Shown piece after piece: positions 50,307 through 62,460 of a stretch of 64,000 bases of DNA; position 1 is the first letter of the stretch, and every line of letters starts with the position of its first letter. Position numbers and translations under genes: made by a program. The notes under the pieces are model-generated. The model had not been told where the DNA came from and did not search any database. It saw only the letters and a program-made list of their open reading frames with translations. This DNA is from Hirudo medicinalis (Eukaryota > Annelida > Clitellata > Hirudinida > Hirudinidae), in the NCBI GenBank assembly GCA_011800805.1, contig MPNW01000026.1, forward strand, positions 164,026 to 228,025, written 5' to 3'.

Positions 50307-51772
50307 TTAAACTGATATAAAATTTGGAATATTCTTTGGATCGAGATAGTAATATTTGTAGATATCGTCCCGAGTGGAATTACGCTGGTTAATCGTTTGA
50401 CTTATGGACTCCAGGTCTTTCGAAAGTCTAAAAACAATCTCAGAATCATTTGAACATTCATAGCTATATATAATTACATTTTTGCACTCACTCAGCTGCA
50501 GCTTTTCCAGCCATGTAATCAAACCCGAACTGAAACTCCCATTGCGTCAAGCACTTGACCGGTCTTGTGCTGAACAACTTGCTCATGGACATGATCTCCA
50601 AAGTCGTTGCCTTGTCTGGCAGGACCGCCATGACATCTTCTTCGGTGCGCGGAAGCTATGGGAAGTATTAAAATTTAGGCAAATAATTTTGAATCTCTTT
50701 ATATATTTCCAGTGTAGCATTTAGTTAGGCAGTTCATTTAGTTCACATTCACTTGCATCCAAGAGGTTTTGCAAACTCAACACTCAGTAGATCAATGTTG
50801 AAAGCATAATAAACTTTTCTTGTACGAAGAGAAGTATATAAATGCAAATTTGAAACATTGATATGTTTTAATGAAATACTTTGTCTCGTGGTGGGCTTCC
50901 GTTGAGAACCGACGGATAGTTGGGAGGAAAGGCATATTCGTTATACTGAGGAAAGTTGACAGCTGCATGTTGAACAGAGCAAGTGAAGAGGACAGTGGTG
51001 CACACCATGGCCACATCCTCTGCTCGGGCAAATGTCTTCCATCCCCCACTGCTCCCTTTATTCTTTCGTTCTTTACCTGGAACACCCTGCAAATGTTGCA
51101 AACATTTAAATCTTTTAGTCAAATTTAAGAATACCATTAAATTAGTTACTCATTTACCACTTATTTTATGATTAAACATTTCAACTAGAAGATCATGTAT
51201 TTCTTTGACCTGATTATTAAATATCTGTTTATTTGTAACAATAGTTCAGTATTTAATTATACTATTTTAAAGATTGCTATTTTTAAGGAGCAGCTTGACT
51301 AATAGCAAAATTTGCCACCAACTTTCAATCCAGCTCCCCCATCATCTTTAGGGAGTGACAACTCCCTTGCAAAATCTTGGATTTCGGCATCATTTATCAA
51401 CTTTTCTTGGCTATCTATGATGCAAGTAAATTATTTTGTACTGCAAGTAAATCCAAAAGTACATCAAAATAACTGAAAGCAAACCATAGTAAAAGAATAT
51501 AATCTTATTGATATATTGCTCAAAGGCCTTGTATACAAGCATGGCATCATCTCTGTAGCCATAATCATTAAGTACTCTTAAGTCCAGTAGCTGCAACAAA
51601 ACAGCAGAATGAGAATCATGTATTAACTTTAAAAGCCACATTCTCGCAACTTGCCCCTCTTCTCTCGAGTTCCTTAGGAAAAGTTCCATGAACATCCATT
51701 CTCCACTCATCCATCCTAGGACAGTGAAAGTATGTACTGTGATCATAGTAGACTTAATTCTAATATAATTGA

Positions 51773-51827
<55 letters not shown>

Positions 51828-54152
51828 ATTATTGTTATTATTATTCTATTTATTTTGAACATCTGAAAAGGGAAACATTAAAAATAATATGATTTCAAAA
51901 TAAACTAATTTGACACTCAAGGACAGCCAGAAGGGATATTCCCCACTGAAGTGGCTGTCTAAAACAAAGCAAAATTATTTTTCAAAACAGTAAGGGATCG
52001 AAACAATATTTATCGAAATCAAAGCAATATTTATATATTATCACCGAAGAAAGGCACTAAAAATCGATCGGTCTGCGAATGCAATCGAATAAATTGCTAA
52101 TTAATAGTATGCTCGACTACCCTCTCTTCATGAGCTCAAACATTCCCTCCCTGCCAAGCGAAGTGGTTCTGTCGATCCATCCGTTCTCGCTCGACAGCTG
52201 GTCCAGTCCACGGCTGAAACGATATTCTTTCGATTCATTTCCATCGAACGAGCGATCGAGCGAGCGTGCTACTCACGCATTTATGGCCGGCAAGAAAAGA
52301 AAGTGGGGAGCCAAAAGTTTGTAGACCGGATGGCTCGGGGAGAGCGTCCGATGCATTGCCACGCAAACCGACTCCATGACCAGGTGAGTGAAACCTAAAT
52401 TAATGTTTGTCAAGTTCCAGTCAATTAAGAAATGTCAATTTTTATTTTATATCATTTTGTTTTGAAACTTAAAAATGAAATAACTAACAGAAGTGGCTGA
52501 GAGCCTGATGGACTGCTGCATCAGCATTGTTGAACCACATTTTGGCCAGGAGCCAGGTGAAAGGAGGGTCATTTGGAAGGAATACCTGATTTATTTACAA
52601 GTTATAATAACTCATCAATGTCTCATAAATAAATTGCTCACACTCACTGGGTTATTAGGAGCTATATCTTGGAATAATTGAATGGCTATGGGAACGAACT
52701 GTTTATCTCCCGTCAGAAAGAACAACCCGATCGGAGCGCACACCTAAGAGGTTCAAGTTATTCGCCCGTGAAACCATTCATTTTGAAAGTCCTCTGAGCT
52801 TACCTGACGACCGGGCATGCAAGCGATGTTTTTAAGGATTTTCAAGTCGACGATGAAAAGGCGCTTGGCTTCAATGATTTGCTTCATACTCCAACCTTCC
52901 AAAAACGGTCTCAACATTTCAGCTGTAACACCCAAGCTGCAAACATCCACTAATTTAAATCTTTTCGTGTCTTTATTTTTAAAGAAATGCTTCGCACTTT
53001 TCTGGTAAGTTGTTGCACAACTGAACCATTGCCGGGTTGCATCCGATCAATCTTTGAGCTCCAAAACACAAATCGTTACTCCATCGATCGATTCCCTGAA
53101 ATTTGAAATCTTCGTTTTTAAACTATTGTTTCTGAATTTAATAGACAACAGTAGACAACTAATAATAATTTCTAAGTTATTCAAATGTTAAAAATACATA
53201 TCATGCAAATATTTTCCAATTAAAGATGTAAATGGTTCGTAATGATTTCAAAATAATGAGGTGCTGACAACAGGTTCGGGAAGTTCGGGCACGTAGATTC
53301 CCAAAAGTTCTTCCAATGAATCCCACTGAGTGGAAGGAAGTTTAGAGAGGCCAGCCTTTGTTAAAACTTGGAACTGGGAGTTTATGATGTCCCACTGGTA
53401 AATTAAAGTAAATTTTAAATTAAAGATTAATTCTGAAGGTTCTTCTTTGGTAAGCCTACCTTGTATTCATCTGAAAATTGTTCTGATGGAGGTAACGTGC
53501 CCACCTGGATGTCATGCAAAATGTATCTCAAGATCTTGTAAAGAATTCAACAACTTGATTCCAAAACAAACTTGGACTGGAAGATCAGGAGCTGATTGAC
53601 CATATTGGTAGGCATCCTGTTTAAGTCTCAGTTCATCTGCTCTTTGTTCTTTGTTTGGATCAAACTGAGGTAAGAAGGAATCATTAAGCTCGATTTTGTA
53701 GGTTTGATCTGGCAGGATCCATCTGCAATTAACCAGTTGTGTAAAAATAATTTCCAATATTCACTCTTCCAATATTCATGCTTGAGCATGTACCTCAGAA
53801 CTGGAAAATAAAAACATTTTTCTGATTGGCGATTATTTACCAAAATGTATTCGCAAAACCAGTCGAAACCATCTGTATTTTCACCGAAGTCATCGTCTAA
53901 CTTCTCTCTCGAGATTTCAACTCTTGCCATTTCAGAAAAGCCATTGAGTGAAACTGCTTCAAAAACATCGATTTTACCGCGTTCGAAGAGTGTTTCAAAT
54001 TTCAGATCAAGCTTTAAAGCGTTGCTCGTTTTTCCGTTCACATCCTGCAATTTGACTCGGAGCTTGATTTGAGAAAGTTGTCCTTTAACGTCGCCTGTCT
54101 TCACGTACAAAAAGTGATCGATTTTGTTCGGAGGTTCGCAACAGTTGCCCAT
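50307..54152 (-). CDS. PLAT-domain lipoxygenase
   Basis: Sixteen exons (54152-53794, 53722-53572, 53504-53460, 53394-53272, 53095-52998, 52936-52804, 52743-52648, 52585-52489, 52394-52277, 52213-52121, 51715-51628, 51590-51485, 51414-51323, 51086-50880, 50655-50492, 50427-50307) all join in phase to 696 residues. An N-terminal PLAT/LH2 domain (1-130) precedes a full catalytic domain. Iron ligands are seen at His361 and His366 (H-Q-A-L-S-H), His573 with Asn577 ([10 protein letters not shown]), and a C-terminal carboxylate, here Val696 in I-P-N-F-I-S-V rather than the usual Ile. It adds O2 to polyunsaturated fatty acids. The N terminus M-G-N-C-C resembles a myristoyl/palmitoyl site, suggesting membrane attachment. 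One intron is only 37 nt. Confidence 0.95.
51591..51627 (-). other. 37-nt intron in the lipoxygenase gene
   Basis: On the minus strand GTTAATACATG...TTTTGTTGCAG separates V-A-F-K and L-L-D-L-R-V. Reading through would break the frame (37 is not a multiple of three), while removal restores the conserved D-Y-G-Y-R-D-D block. It is near the lower limit for a spliceosomal intron. Confidence 0.75.
51772..51830. repeat. (ATT)n microsatellite
   Basis: About 18 att units in the lipoxygenase intron between exons 10 and 11. Confidence 0.9.
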
Positions 54153-56150
54153 GTTTTGTTATCAATAAATCTGAGTTAAATGAATCTTAGTGGTCGAAAA
54201 CTTTTACGACACTTCGTCCGGATATCGCGATAATCACACAGGTGAGCTTCCCTGTTTACATGTTTACCAGGTGATATATTGCAGATATTTGTTTTACTTT
54301 TATGTTGTTACATATTTCACAAAACTTAACTTACAAACAGGAACAACTTAAATTTTTTATTTTACATTTTACAGACTAAAAATTCCTGTTTTTTTTAAAC
54401 AGTTATGAATTGTTCGGATGGGGAAGCATTAAGATTTGAAATTTTATTTTGTGCCAAAGAAAAGTTTATTGTAGATAGGCTAATCTTTGCTTTAGCTCTA
54501 ACGGAGCTTAGCCTTTCAAATCAGCATAGGCTAGTTGCTATTTCGTAGCATTTATAAATTTGTCATCGTTTTTATTAACACTATTTAGTTAATTATATAG
54601 TTAATAATAATATAATTATATTATTATAATTAACTAAAACTTCCGTCACTTGAAAAGTCACATTTCATAGTCAAAGTTCGGTAACTGCTAAGTTCAGACT
54701 ATCTGCTATGAAATCTTGGATATTTCTTTATGTCGTTATTATCTTGGATCGCTCGCTTGCGGGCATCCGAAACATTCGTTATGTGGGAGAAAATGTTCCA
54801 AAGTTCTATTAAGAAAAAGGATCGTCGAAGCATTGAGTCGTGTTCGAAGTTACTTTAACAATTCATTATTTTGATTAGATATGTAGTCCATAATTTAGTC
54901 CGACATTGGAATAAATCAGAGAAAATTACAAATAAAAAACACAAAAACACCAAATTAATAAATATTTTTAAATTCACCGATAAAGAAAGATGCAATTATG
55001 CCTAGATAAGTTAAAAGGAATTGATAGGCGGAAGCTTTTTTTTTAATTTACAAATCAACTGAGCCTAGAAGCAAGTGTTTGGTCCAATGGTCACCGAAAT
55101 ATATAAAAGCAGGAGAATTATTTTATCACTTCAGATTGCATTGCAGGTGAATTCCTGCTGTTGAGAAATTAACTTAATTTTTAACGTAACGGAATTTTAA
55201 GTTCAGAAAGCGACTTTAAGGAAATTGCCTGTGGAACTGGAGAGACAGTCGTTCGCGTTGCCGCTGATAAGGAAATATTGCACTCGACTGCAGTATATAG
55301 CTGTCAAGACTTACATAAAAAAATTAAGAGCCCACTCATTTTTCAGGACATCGCTTGCCTTAACACCTAACCAAAGTAGTTTCGTTTAATTTTGTACGTA
55401 CTTGTACATGGCAGTTTATCTAATTTCTTAACTTTATCCAACTAAATCGTTGTAGTGCTTCTAGATAATAATAACAAATAATAGATGAATAAATATTAAA
55501 TAAAGAAATCAAATTTAAAAGTCGACATTTCATTGAAACCCATAAAATTATTTTACATGGTTGATTTAGTTCAGGATTTCAATTGGCTGGTAGTCTAGAA
55601 TTACAAGACTATTTTCAGACGGACTCTGTAATGAATAATTAATTACATTTACTTGCAGAATTACATTCATAAATATATATTACGAACAACAGATGATAGG
55701 TACCTATGAGTTCCAATGGAAATTTACAAATGAACGAAATCAGGTCGTATTTTGTGTCCAAGGTTTGTGTTCACTGCTTTGATAAACATGCTTCCACGTG
55801 TAAAGAAATATCTGATAATGAATTATTTACTCACTTTGCTTACTTTTTGTACCCAGTGTCGAAATGGACGATGATGATGAATACAGGCAAAGTGAAATTT
55901 CCTATTTGCATTATTAATAATTAATTAAATAATTACCATCTAATGAGACAAGTTGAATAAAGAAAGATTAACTAACAAATTACTCAAGATGTTTGAAAGT
56001 GTATTTCATCAATAAAAAAAAATTATAATATGTTTAACAACAACAATAATAGTAATTGTGAACTGCACTTTTAAAAGTAAACAATTTGCTGCCATCACTT
56101 TTTATATTATGATTATTATTATTAACTTTATTTATCATGCTCCCTGAAAG
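54153..56150. other. Spacer with the lipoxygenase promoter region
   Basis: No gene is well supported. A TATA-like atatataaaagcagg lies at about 55098 on the plus strand. About 110 bases downstream a 60-codon basic frame without ATG (55206-55389) follows an acceptor-like ttcag; this is too weak to call. A/T palindromes occur at 54580-54645. Confidence 0.4.
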
Positions 56151-59100
56151 CTAAAACTCGAAGCAATAAATGTTGCCAGATGTCAGCCCGACAAATAAGA
56201 GATTTTCTAAAATGTAAATGCTTGAAGGGGCAGTAATTCCATCGCTGACGTTGAGAATTTCAATGGGAGCGGATCTGATGAATCGGTCGACACGCATGAT
56301 TTTGTTTCCTCCTGCATCGGCGATTAAGATTCGTCCCGAAGGAGAATGAACAGCAACGTCTGAAACTTTGTCGAAAGGCGCGGCACCAAAGCCGGAAGAC
56401 ATGAAACCATCGTTATCCAGCATGCAGAGTTCCTGGGGACTTGTCGAATAAATAGAGCCGTGGAGCACTAAACAGTGCATTTCGTCAACTTTGAATGCCT
56501 TCCATGGACCTTCAGTTATGCTTCCACACTTCAAACAAGATAGCTTATTGCCTTCGCTGTCGTATTCCAGTGCAATGTATTCCGAACTGCAGCAACCAAT
56601 GAGAATGGTATTTTTATAGGTGATTGACAAGCTAATGGCTTCCTCGGGAACCTTCCAGGATCTTGTGATCTTTTGGCGTTGAACGTTTATTTGAATTACA
56701 AGAGACTGCCCAACATCCAATGCGTACAGGCATTGCATAGCGGTACTAGAAGCGATACTTTTTAACTTGTTGCTGCAAATCTTAATCGGTTTCAAGGTAC
56801 CTATCTTTTCTCTACTCACTAAATCTTTGTTTTTGAAGTATGTCTTTAGTTTAGACTTAGTACTCGGTCCTAATCTGATTGACTTGAGTTGATCGAAATT
56901 TTTTTGCATATCGTAACGCTTGATGGAGCTAGAATACATGAAAATGGCATATAGAATACCGGAGAGTGAAGCTAAACCTTGGACAGGTTTTTTGCATGGA
57001 ATCATGTGCTCGCTTTTATACTTTTTTGCAAACGTATCTGTAACATTTAATTACTAAAATAATTGAGAGTTATAGTAAGGGTCAACTAAAACTTACCATC
57101 ATTCTCTTGAGGCATGTATTGAGTGAATGTAGAAAGTTCAGCCATGTGTGGTCTTTTGCACTCTTCCAAACTAAGGCATTTTTCAATCGTGTTTTTAAAT
57201 ACTGGATAATTCATCAAGTGCATGTTCAAAAAACTTATTATGCTGTCCTCTTGGGCGTTTGACAGGAATTGTATTATGTCCTTCTGAGTCATTTCTACGA
57301 TTTAAAAGTTAAATATAATTACATTCCAAGAAATTCTTCATAATTTGTTATATATTTATCTGGTATTATTTATATCACACATTGCTACCTTGTAAATATA
57401 AAGAGTTCTGTATCAGTTATTTTGCGACTTTTCTCTAAAAACTCAAATTATTTCAATGGATACAATTGGTTCAAGAAAAATACAAGTCAATCACAGTCTC
57501 CAGGAAAATGTTGCTCGATAATTCAAAGCGATTTGCAAAAATCATTCGAGATGATTTGCATCTCGTCAACGTCACGAACGTCAAGGATGATCGATTTTAG
57601 ATTTTAGTGAAATGTGGTTTATTCAATGGAATTATTTGATGTGGAGCGTTAATGTAAAGCTATTTTCTAAAGGTTTAACAAAAGTTATTCTGTATATCAT
57701 GAAAGGAGTAGCACATAAAGTAATTCAGTGATCTTTCAAAGTTCTTTCAAAGCTTTTAGCGAGCGAAGTGTTGCTAATTACTTTCAAATTCGGACACGAA
57801 TATAAGGACGACATCCACTGAGTAGTTCCTGGTTCGCTAATTTAGATTCTGTGAATCAGCAACACCAATAGTAATTGTCGCCAATTATTAAGAGAGATGA
57901 ACATTGAAATTAAACCAGTGTGGGGAACAGAAAATCACGGAGCTAATAAAAGAATTACGTTTTATTTGTAACAATTAACGGTTAATATTCTCTAGAAGAG
58001 CCTGTAGAATGTTCACACATTTCAGCATGCGATGCTGTCTTAATGGATTAATTATTGGAGAAATAATGTATTAAATTTTGCACACACTAATTCTTTCACT
58101 GTTTTCAAAATAATGACCCATCAGCTCATATGGGATGTCCATTAATTATGTCAGCAAAATAGGGTAAGGAAGGGATTTGAAAAAGTTTGAAAATTCTTGA
58201 CAAAGAAGGAGGGGGAGTTTAAGATTATTTGACGTCAACAGTGTTATTTTTATTATAAAAATCTAAATTGTAACAGAAGGATTTATAAAATTACAGTTAG
58301 TAATTTTAATTAATAATTTTGTAAACAGTTACAAACTATAAAACTTGTGTTTACTAGTTTTTTTTATAAACTGTCTTTGGTTTCGGGAATCGGCGTCCAT
58401 TTTGTTGAATACTGGACTGACAGCAGCTAACAAACAGGTTCCACTTCTGACGCATACCTTCCGTCGAATACCATGTTGTGTTTCCACATCACGACTGGGT
58501 TGCAGGAGCAGCAAGGCGAAAACCCATTCATAGGTTTATTCAAAAACATGGTCTGAAGGCAAACCTGAACCTGTAACTTATTCTGGTCCAATTTACATAG
58601 CCAACAGGTCAGGCAAGCATTCCTAATAATGATGATGATGATAAAATAATATTGTAATAACTTGTATAACTTGTATAGCGCCGTAAGCGTAAGCATTAGG
58701 GGCGCTTAGACCACACACACACATATATATGTATATATATAGCGCGTCTCCTAGAGGTGCTTTGTGGTGGTGCAAGCTGGGTTGCGAACATAACACGTAA
58801 CGACTATTGCTTTCACCGTCGCTCGCAGGAACGCAAACCCTCTGAGCCAACTTGGACCCTAATTCCTCAGTTAAAGTCATCAGCCTACACTCATGGACTG
58901 GATCACGAAAGGCTACTTGAATTTGAAGAATTGGACCTTATTTGATAAAAAAAATATGAAGGCAGTAAGTTGGTCAAACGTGTTCTTATTATGAGTAGAT
59001 GGTGGACCGGATGAAAAATCAAGACATCAAGAACTTATTGATGTGGCAATTCATCATTATCTGAAGCACAACATCGATGCATTGTTCATTGCAACAAATG

Positions 59101-62100
59101 CACCTGTTAGGAATGCATTTAATCGAGTCGAAAGACGGATGACTCCTGTGAGTCGAGAACTGTCAGGCCTAATTTTAGCTCATGAGTTTTGGAAGCCATC
59201 TTCACTCACAAGGTCGAACAATTCAGGGGCACCATTTGAGGACAACGGTCCCAATGTCTATTGTTACGATGGAGGAACTTTTGACTTTCCCATGGAAAGA
59301 TGTTAGAAGCTGACATAAAAAAATTGACAATAATATTCAGCAATTATTTTATTTACCTTCAAAATAAAATAGTCACAAATTCAAAGTGCTACAAGGTACA
59401 ATGTAAAAATTTTATAGCAAAAAAACTTTTTGGGGATTTCAATTTTGTATACATAACCTTATTAGGGGGTCTTTGAAGTTTGACAGTTGTTGACAAGGGG
59501 GGTCAAAATTATCTTAAACTTGTTGACATAATTAATGGACGAGCCCATAGCAAGCATTAATGAAAGAAAGCTGAATATTGTGACCGAAATAAAGTCTCAC
59601 TTTTATCCATATTGGTTAATTACCAACATAATTACCAACATAATTTGTGGAATTAAACAAAAAGTATTTAAAAACATTAAAGGGACACGTGGCTATTATA
59701 TCAGCCGATGATTGGTGGAATTCAGACGAGGTTTAATTTTTAAATATAATTGGCGATTATTAAACATTATTCATTAACATTCAGAAATTTTATATGAATA
59801 TAACAAATATTATTTTAATTATAATTTATTATTGTTATCGATATTACATTAGGCATCATCATTGAGAGTCTTTGTTTCGTAGAGACAGCAAATTGTATGG
59901 ACAGGAAGTACAAAAGTTAGCTGAAGAGACTTTTATAAACCACAACGGAATTCGTGTTTAAAAAAAAAGTAATCACTTGCCTGGAAATATTTTTCTACCC
60001 CTGATCCATATTTTTAAGGCAGTCAGTCCAAATGACCAAATATCAGTGGCAGAAGACCATTTGTTTCGATCAATTATTTCTGGGGCTGTACGTTCAGCTC
60101 CAGAAAGAGGTTTACCTAAGTTAAATACTCACAGTTATGTATTTATTATTTATTATTTTAAGATTTTTTTTTTGAGGAATTACTAAGAACAATTTTTTTT
60201 AAATGGAAATAATTGCAGCTAACTTTCGAGAATATAATTCCTCATTCCTAGGGTTGCAGCATTTTGAAAGTTGGTTATTTTAATGGAATAGCCGGAGTTG
60301 CAGACTATTAAGTTAGATGCAAAAATACTTCGGTGTAATATTCTGTTATCGTGCAAATATTCCAACCCGCAGGCCAGCTGTTAACAATGAAAATACTATT
60401 TATGTAGGTTCTATTGTATGTTTCTTACGAGTTGAGAACATGAAACATTAATGAATTATCATTTAATGTCACTCTAAAAGATAATCTTTTTTGTTATTAA
60501 TTTAAAATAAGTCTAAAATATGAATACAACCTGAACAATCCATTCTGTTATTGTTTCATTTGAGATACGAAATAAACCTGATTTCTTGAGAAATATGAGA
60601 ACGTTTGGGAGAACTGAGGACTCAAGTACTATAAAGATTTTGCTGGAATCATGAGGACTCCTTCCCAACAAGTTGGCAATTCTTGAATGTTTCAGACCCC
60701 TCAATAAATTAACCTCTGGAAAGTGTTCGATATCCTGGTTAATATCGAGTAGTTCTTTCATGCAGACATCTTTCGGTGGACATTCTGCAATAACAGTTTC
60801 ATGTCATGATCAATGTTTATTTGGACGAATGAGAATTATAAAAGTTGCAAGAATTAATTATTTTAATCGAATATTTTAAATTTGTGTTTATTTGTTATTC
60901 ATTGAAAAAAGTCAATCACCCAAATGTCCCTTCCACAAATCATAGGTGGAGTGGCAGTACTTCGGTAGTTTTTTTAAATCATGCAACTCATTGCTTTCAA
61001 TTATTTTTATTTCATTCCTCATCTGGATATCTTCTGAGCTTCCTTAAAATTCAAAAAATTTGTTTTCAAACTTTATTGGCTTTGTTATAATTTGTGATAT
61101 TAAAGTTTAACCTCGATTTTGATACATTTCTTGTTCGGAGGTGTATACTGGTATCCCATCAACTGAAACAATGAACGTGAATATTAACTTAAATTTTATT
61201 ACACTTGTTTTTTTTTTTCATATACATGAGATTGCAACTGACATAAGTTTGAGATGTTTAAAAGGAATAAATGATCAATTTGTGATTTATTTCATCAAAG
61301 TCGATTTCGAAGTTAACAATTTTAATCTAACGTCTTTATAATGTTTCTGCAATTTCAAAAAGACATTTTCAAAAAATATGAACGTACACAAACTATTCTA
61401 TTCTATTTAAAAAAAAATGGTGAGTTTATCGGTGTGCAGTTATTTTGATTAAATAATTGTTTTGAATAATCCTCAATAGTTTTGTATTAACAGGTAGAGG
61501 GATTGCGAAGAGCGAGAACATTGTTTAGGCCTCATCCCGATCTATGCTAAGCCATCCTTGTTGTCTGTACATTATGAAGAAACTATAACACAATTTAAGT
61601 ATATTCAGCAATTCCAAAAATTGATTTTAAAGCAACCGACCAGCATCAGAGTTTATTGAATTTTCTCGGTCAGCGAGAACATCTTCATTTTTGAAAATGG
61701 ACGAAGCAGGAGTTTTTATCCGGTTCTCGAGTATTACAATGTGGTTCTTCAATTTTTGCGTTTCCTCATTTTTAGATTTTAGTTGGTTTTCTAGATCTTT
61801 AATTTTATTTTTCAATTCCTGGAAAATTGGTTGATCAATAGTTACTTTGGTGGAAAAAGTTGAAAGTTGCCTTTCATAGAGAGGATGGCTTTCTTGATGT
61901 TCTGCAATTGTGCTTTCGTGAGTAGAATTTAATAAATATATTAATTAATGATTATTAAATTATTATTAAAGTATAAGTTATTATTAATTTCTAAAAATTC
62001 ATTAAATATAATAATATATAATTGTTTTTTCAATTATTCATAGGATAGAAGTTATGAGGCTGCAAATATGAACGTATATGAGTTTAATTTAACTAATTTA

Positions 62101-62460
62101 ACGTTGAAAGAATCACGGACCAATTTGGATCTGCTTGGAACCCTCGTCGAGTTCAAGAGCAAGCCAGGAATAATGCTCTTGTAACGCTTCCTTGAGGAGT
62201 ACAAAGGCGCTAGGATTGGATGTTGTAAAGAACTTGTCCAGCATTGTGCGACATTTATCCTGCCTCGTGCCGCATGTAATTATTTTCTCTCTTTCTTCTA
62301 TTGTTACGACTCGCTTTTCTATTAGGAAGTCTAGAATGGTTTTTGGATCAACTTCATCAACAAACTTCTTGTAAATTCCTAGCAGGCAATATTTTAATTT
62401 TTCATTGAGGTTGTTCATGTCCTGAATTAATGAGGCATCAGATTTTATTTTCGTAAGCAT
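56151..62460 (-). CDS. CARD - coiled coil - pseudokinase - NHL/beta-propeller protein
   Basis: Nine exons (62460-62121, 61901-61641, 61162-61112, 61042-60920, 60784-60531, 60377-60224, 60115-59981, 57294-57097, 57037-56151) join with matching phases into 800 residues. CARD: about 20-105 (D-E-V-D-P-K-T-I-L-D-F-L-I-E-K...L-L-K-E-A-L). Coiled coil: about 145-185. Protein-kinase fold: about 255-495, with the beta-3 Lys268 (V-C-M-K), A-P-E (405-407), D-I-W-S-F-G and the late R-P (487-488) kept. HRD reads H-R-S (358-360) and DFG reads N-F-Q (379-381), so both catalytic Asp are lost. Residues 506-800 are beta-rich with an NHL-like block (V-A-V-H...G-R-I-L-I-A-D-A-G-G-N-K-I-M-R-V). Likely a cytosolic signalling scaffold in innate immunity or cell death (inference). 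Intron 7 is GC-AG and holds a transposon with a SINE inside. The start could also be Met at 62418. Confidence 0.85.
58131..59550 (+). mobile_element. DNA transposon inserted in intron 7 of the CARD-pseudokinase gene
   Basis: Inverted ends: gggatgtccattaattatgt... at 58131, and on the opposite strand gggctcgtccattaattatg... from 59548. Between them, 58994-59306 (plus) reads V-D-G-G-P-D-E, then I-D-A-L-F-I-A-T-N-A-P and N-R-V-E-R-R-M-T-P...L-S-G-L-I-L, a stretch I associate with a transposase-like family common in invertebrate genomes (name not certain). The reading is interrupted elsewhere, and a SINE has inserted at 58655-58865, so the element is inactive. Confidence 0.65.
58655..58865 (-). 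mobile_element. tRNA-derived SINE, copy 2 (nested)
   Basis: The minus strand has an A-box-like gTTGGCTCAGAGGGTTTG and a B-box-like ATGTTCGCAACCC. The agcgcgtctcctagaggtgctttgtggtggtgca and tatagcgccgtaagcgtaagc parts match copy 1 at 27600-27845. An (AC)n(AT)n run sits at 58712-58740. It lies inside the DNA transposon, so it is the younger insertion. Confidence 0.75.

Noticed and set aside
52079..53008. Plus-strand frames across the lipoxygenase exons
   Set aside because: Antisense of exons whose phases and conserved residues define the lipoxygenase.
55206..55389. Basic 60-codon frame after a TATA-like site
   Set aside because: No ATG, no recognisable domain, and the acceptor and TATA resemblance are weak in A/T-rich DNA.
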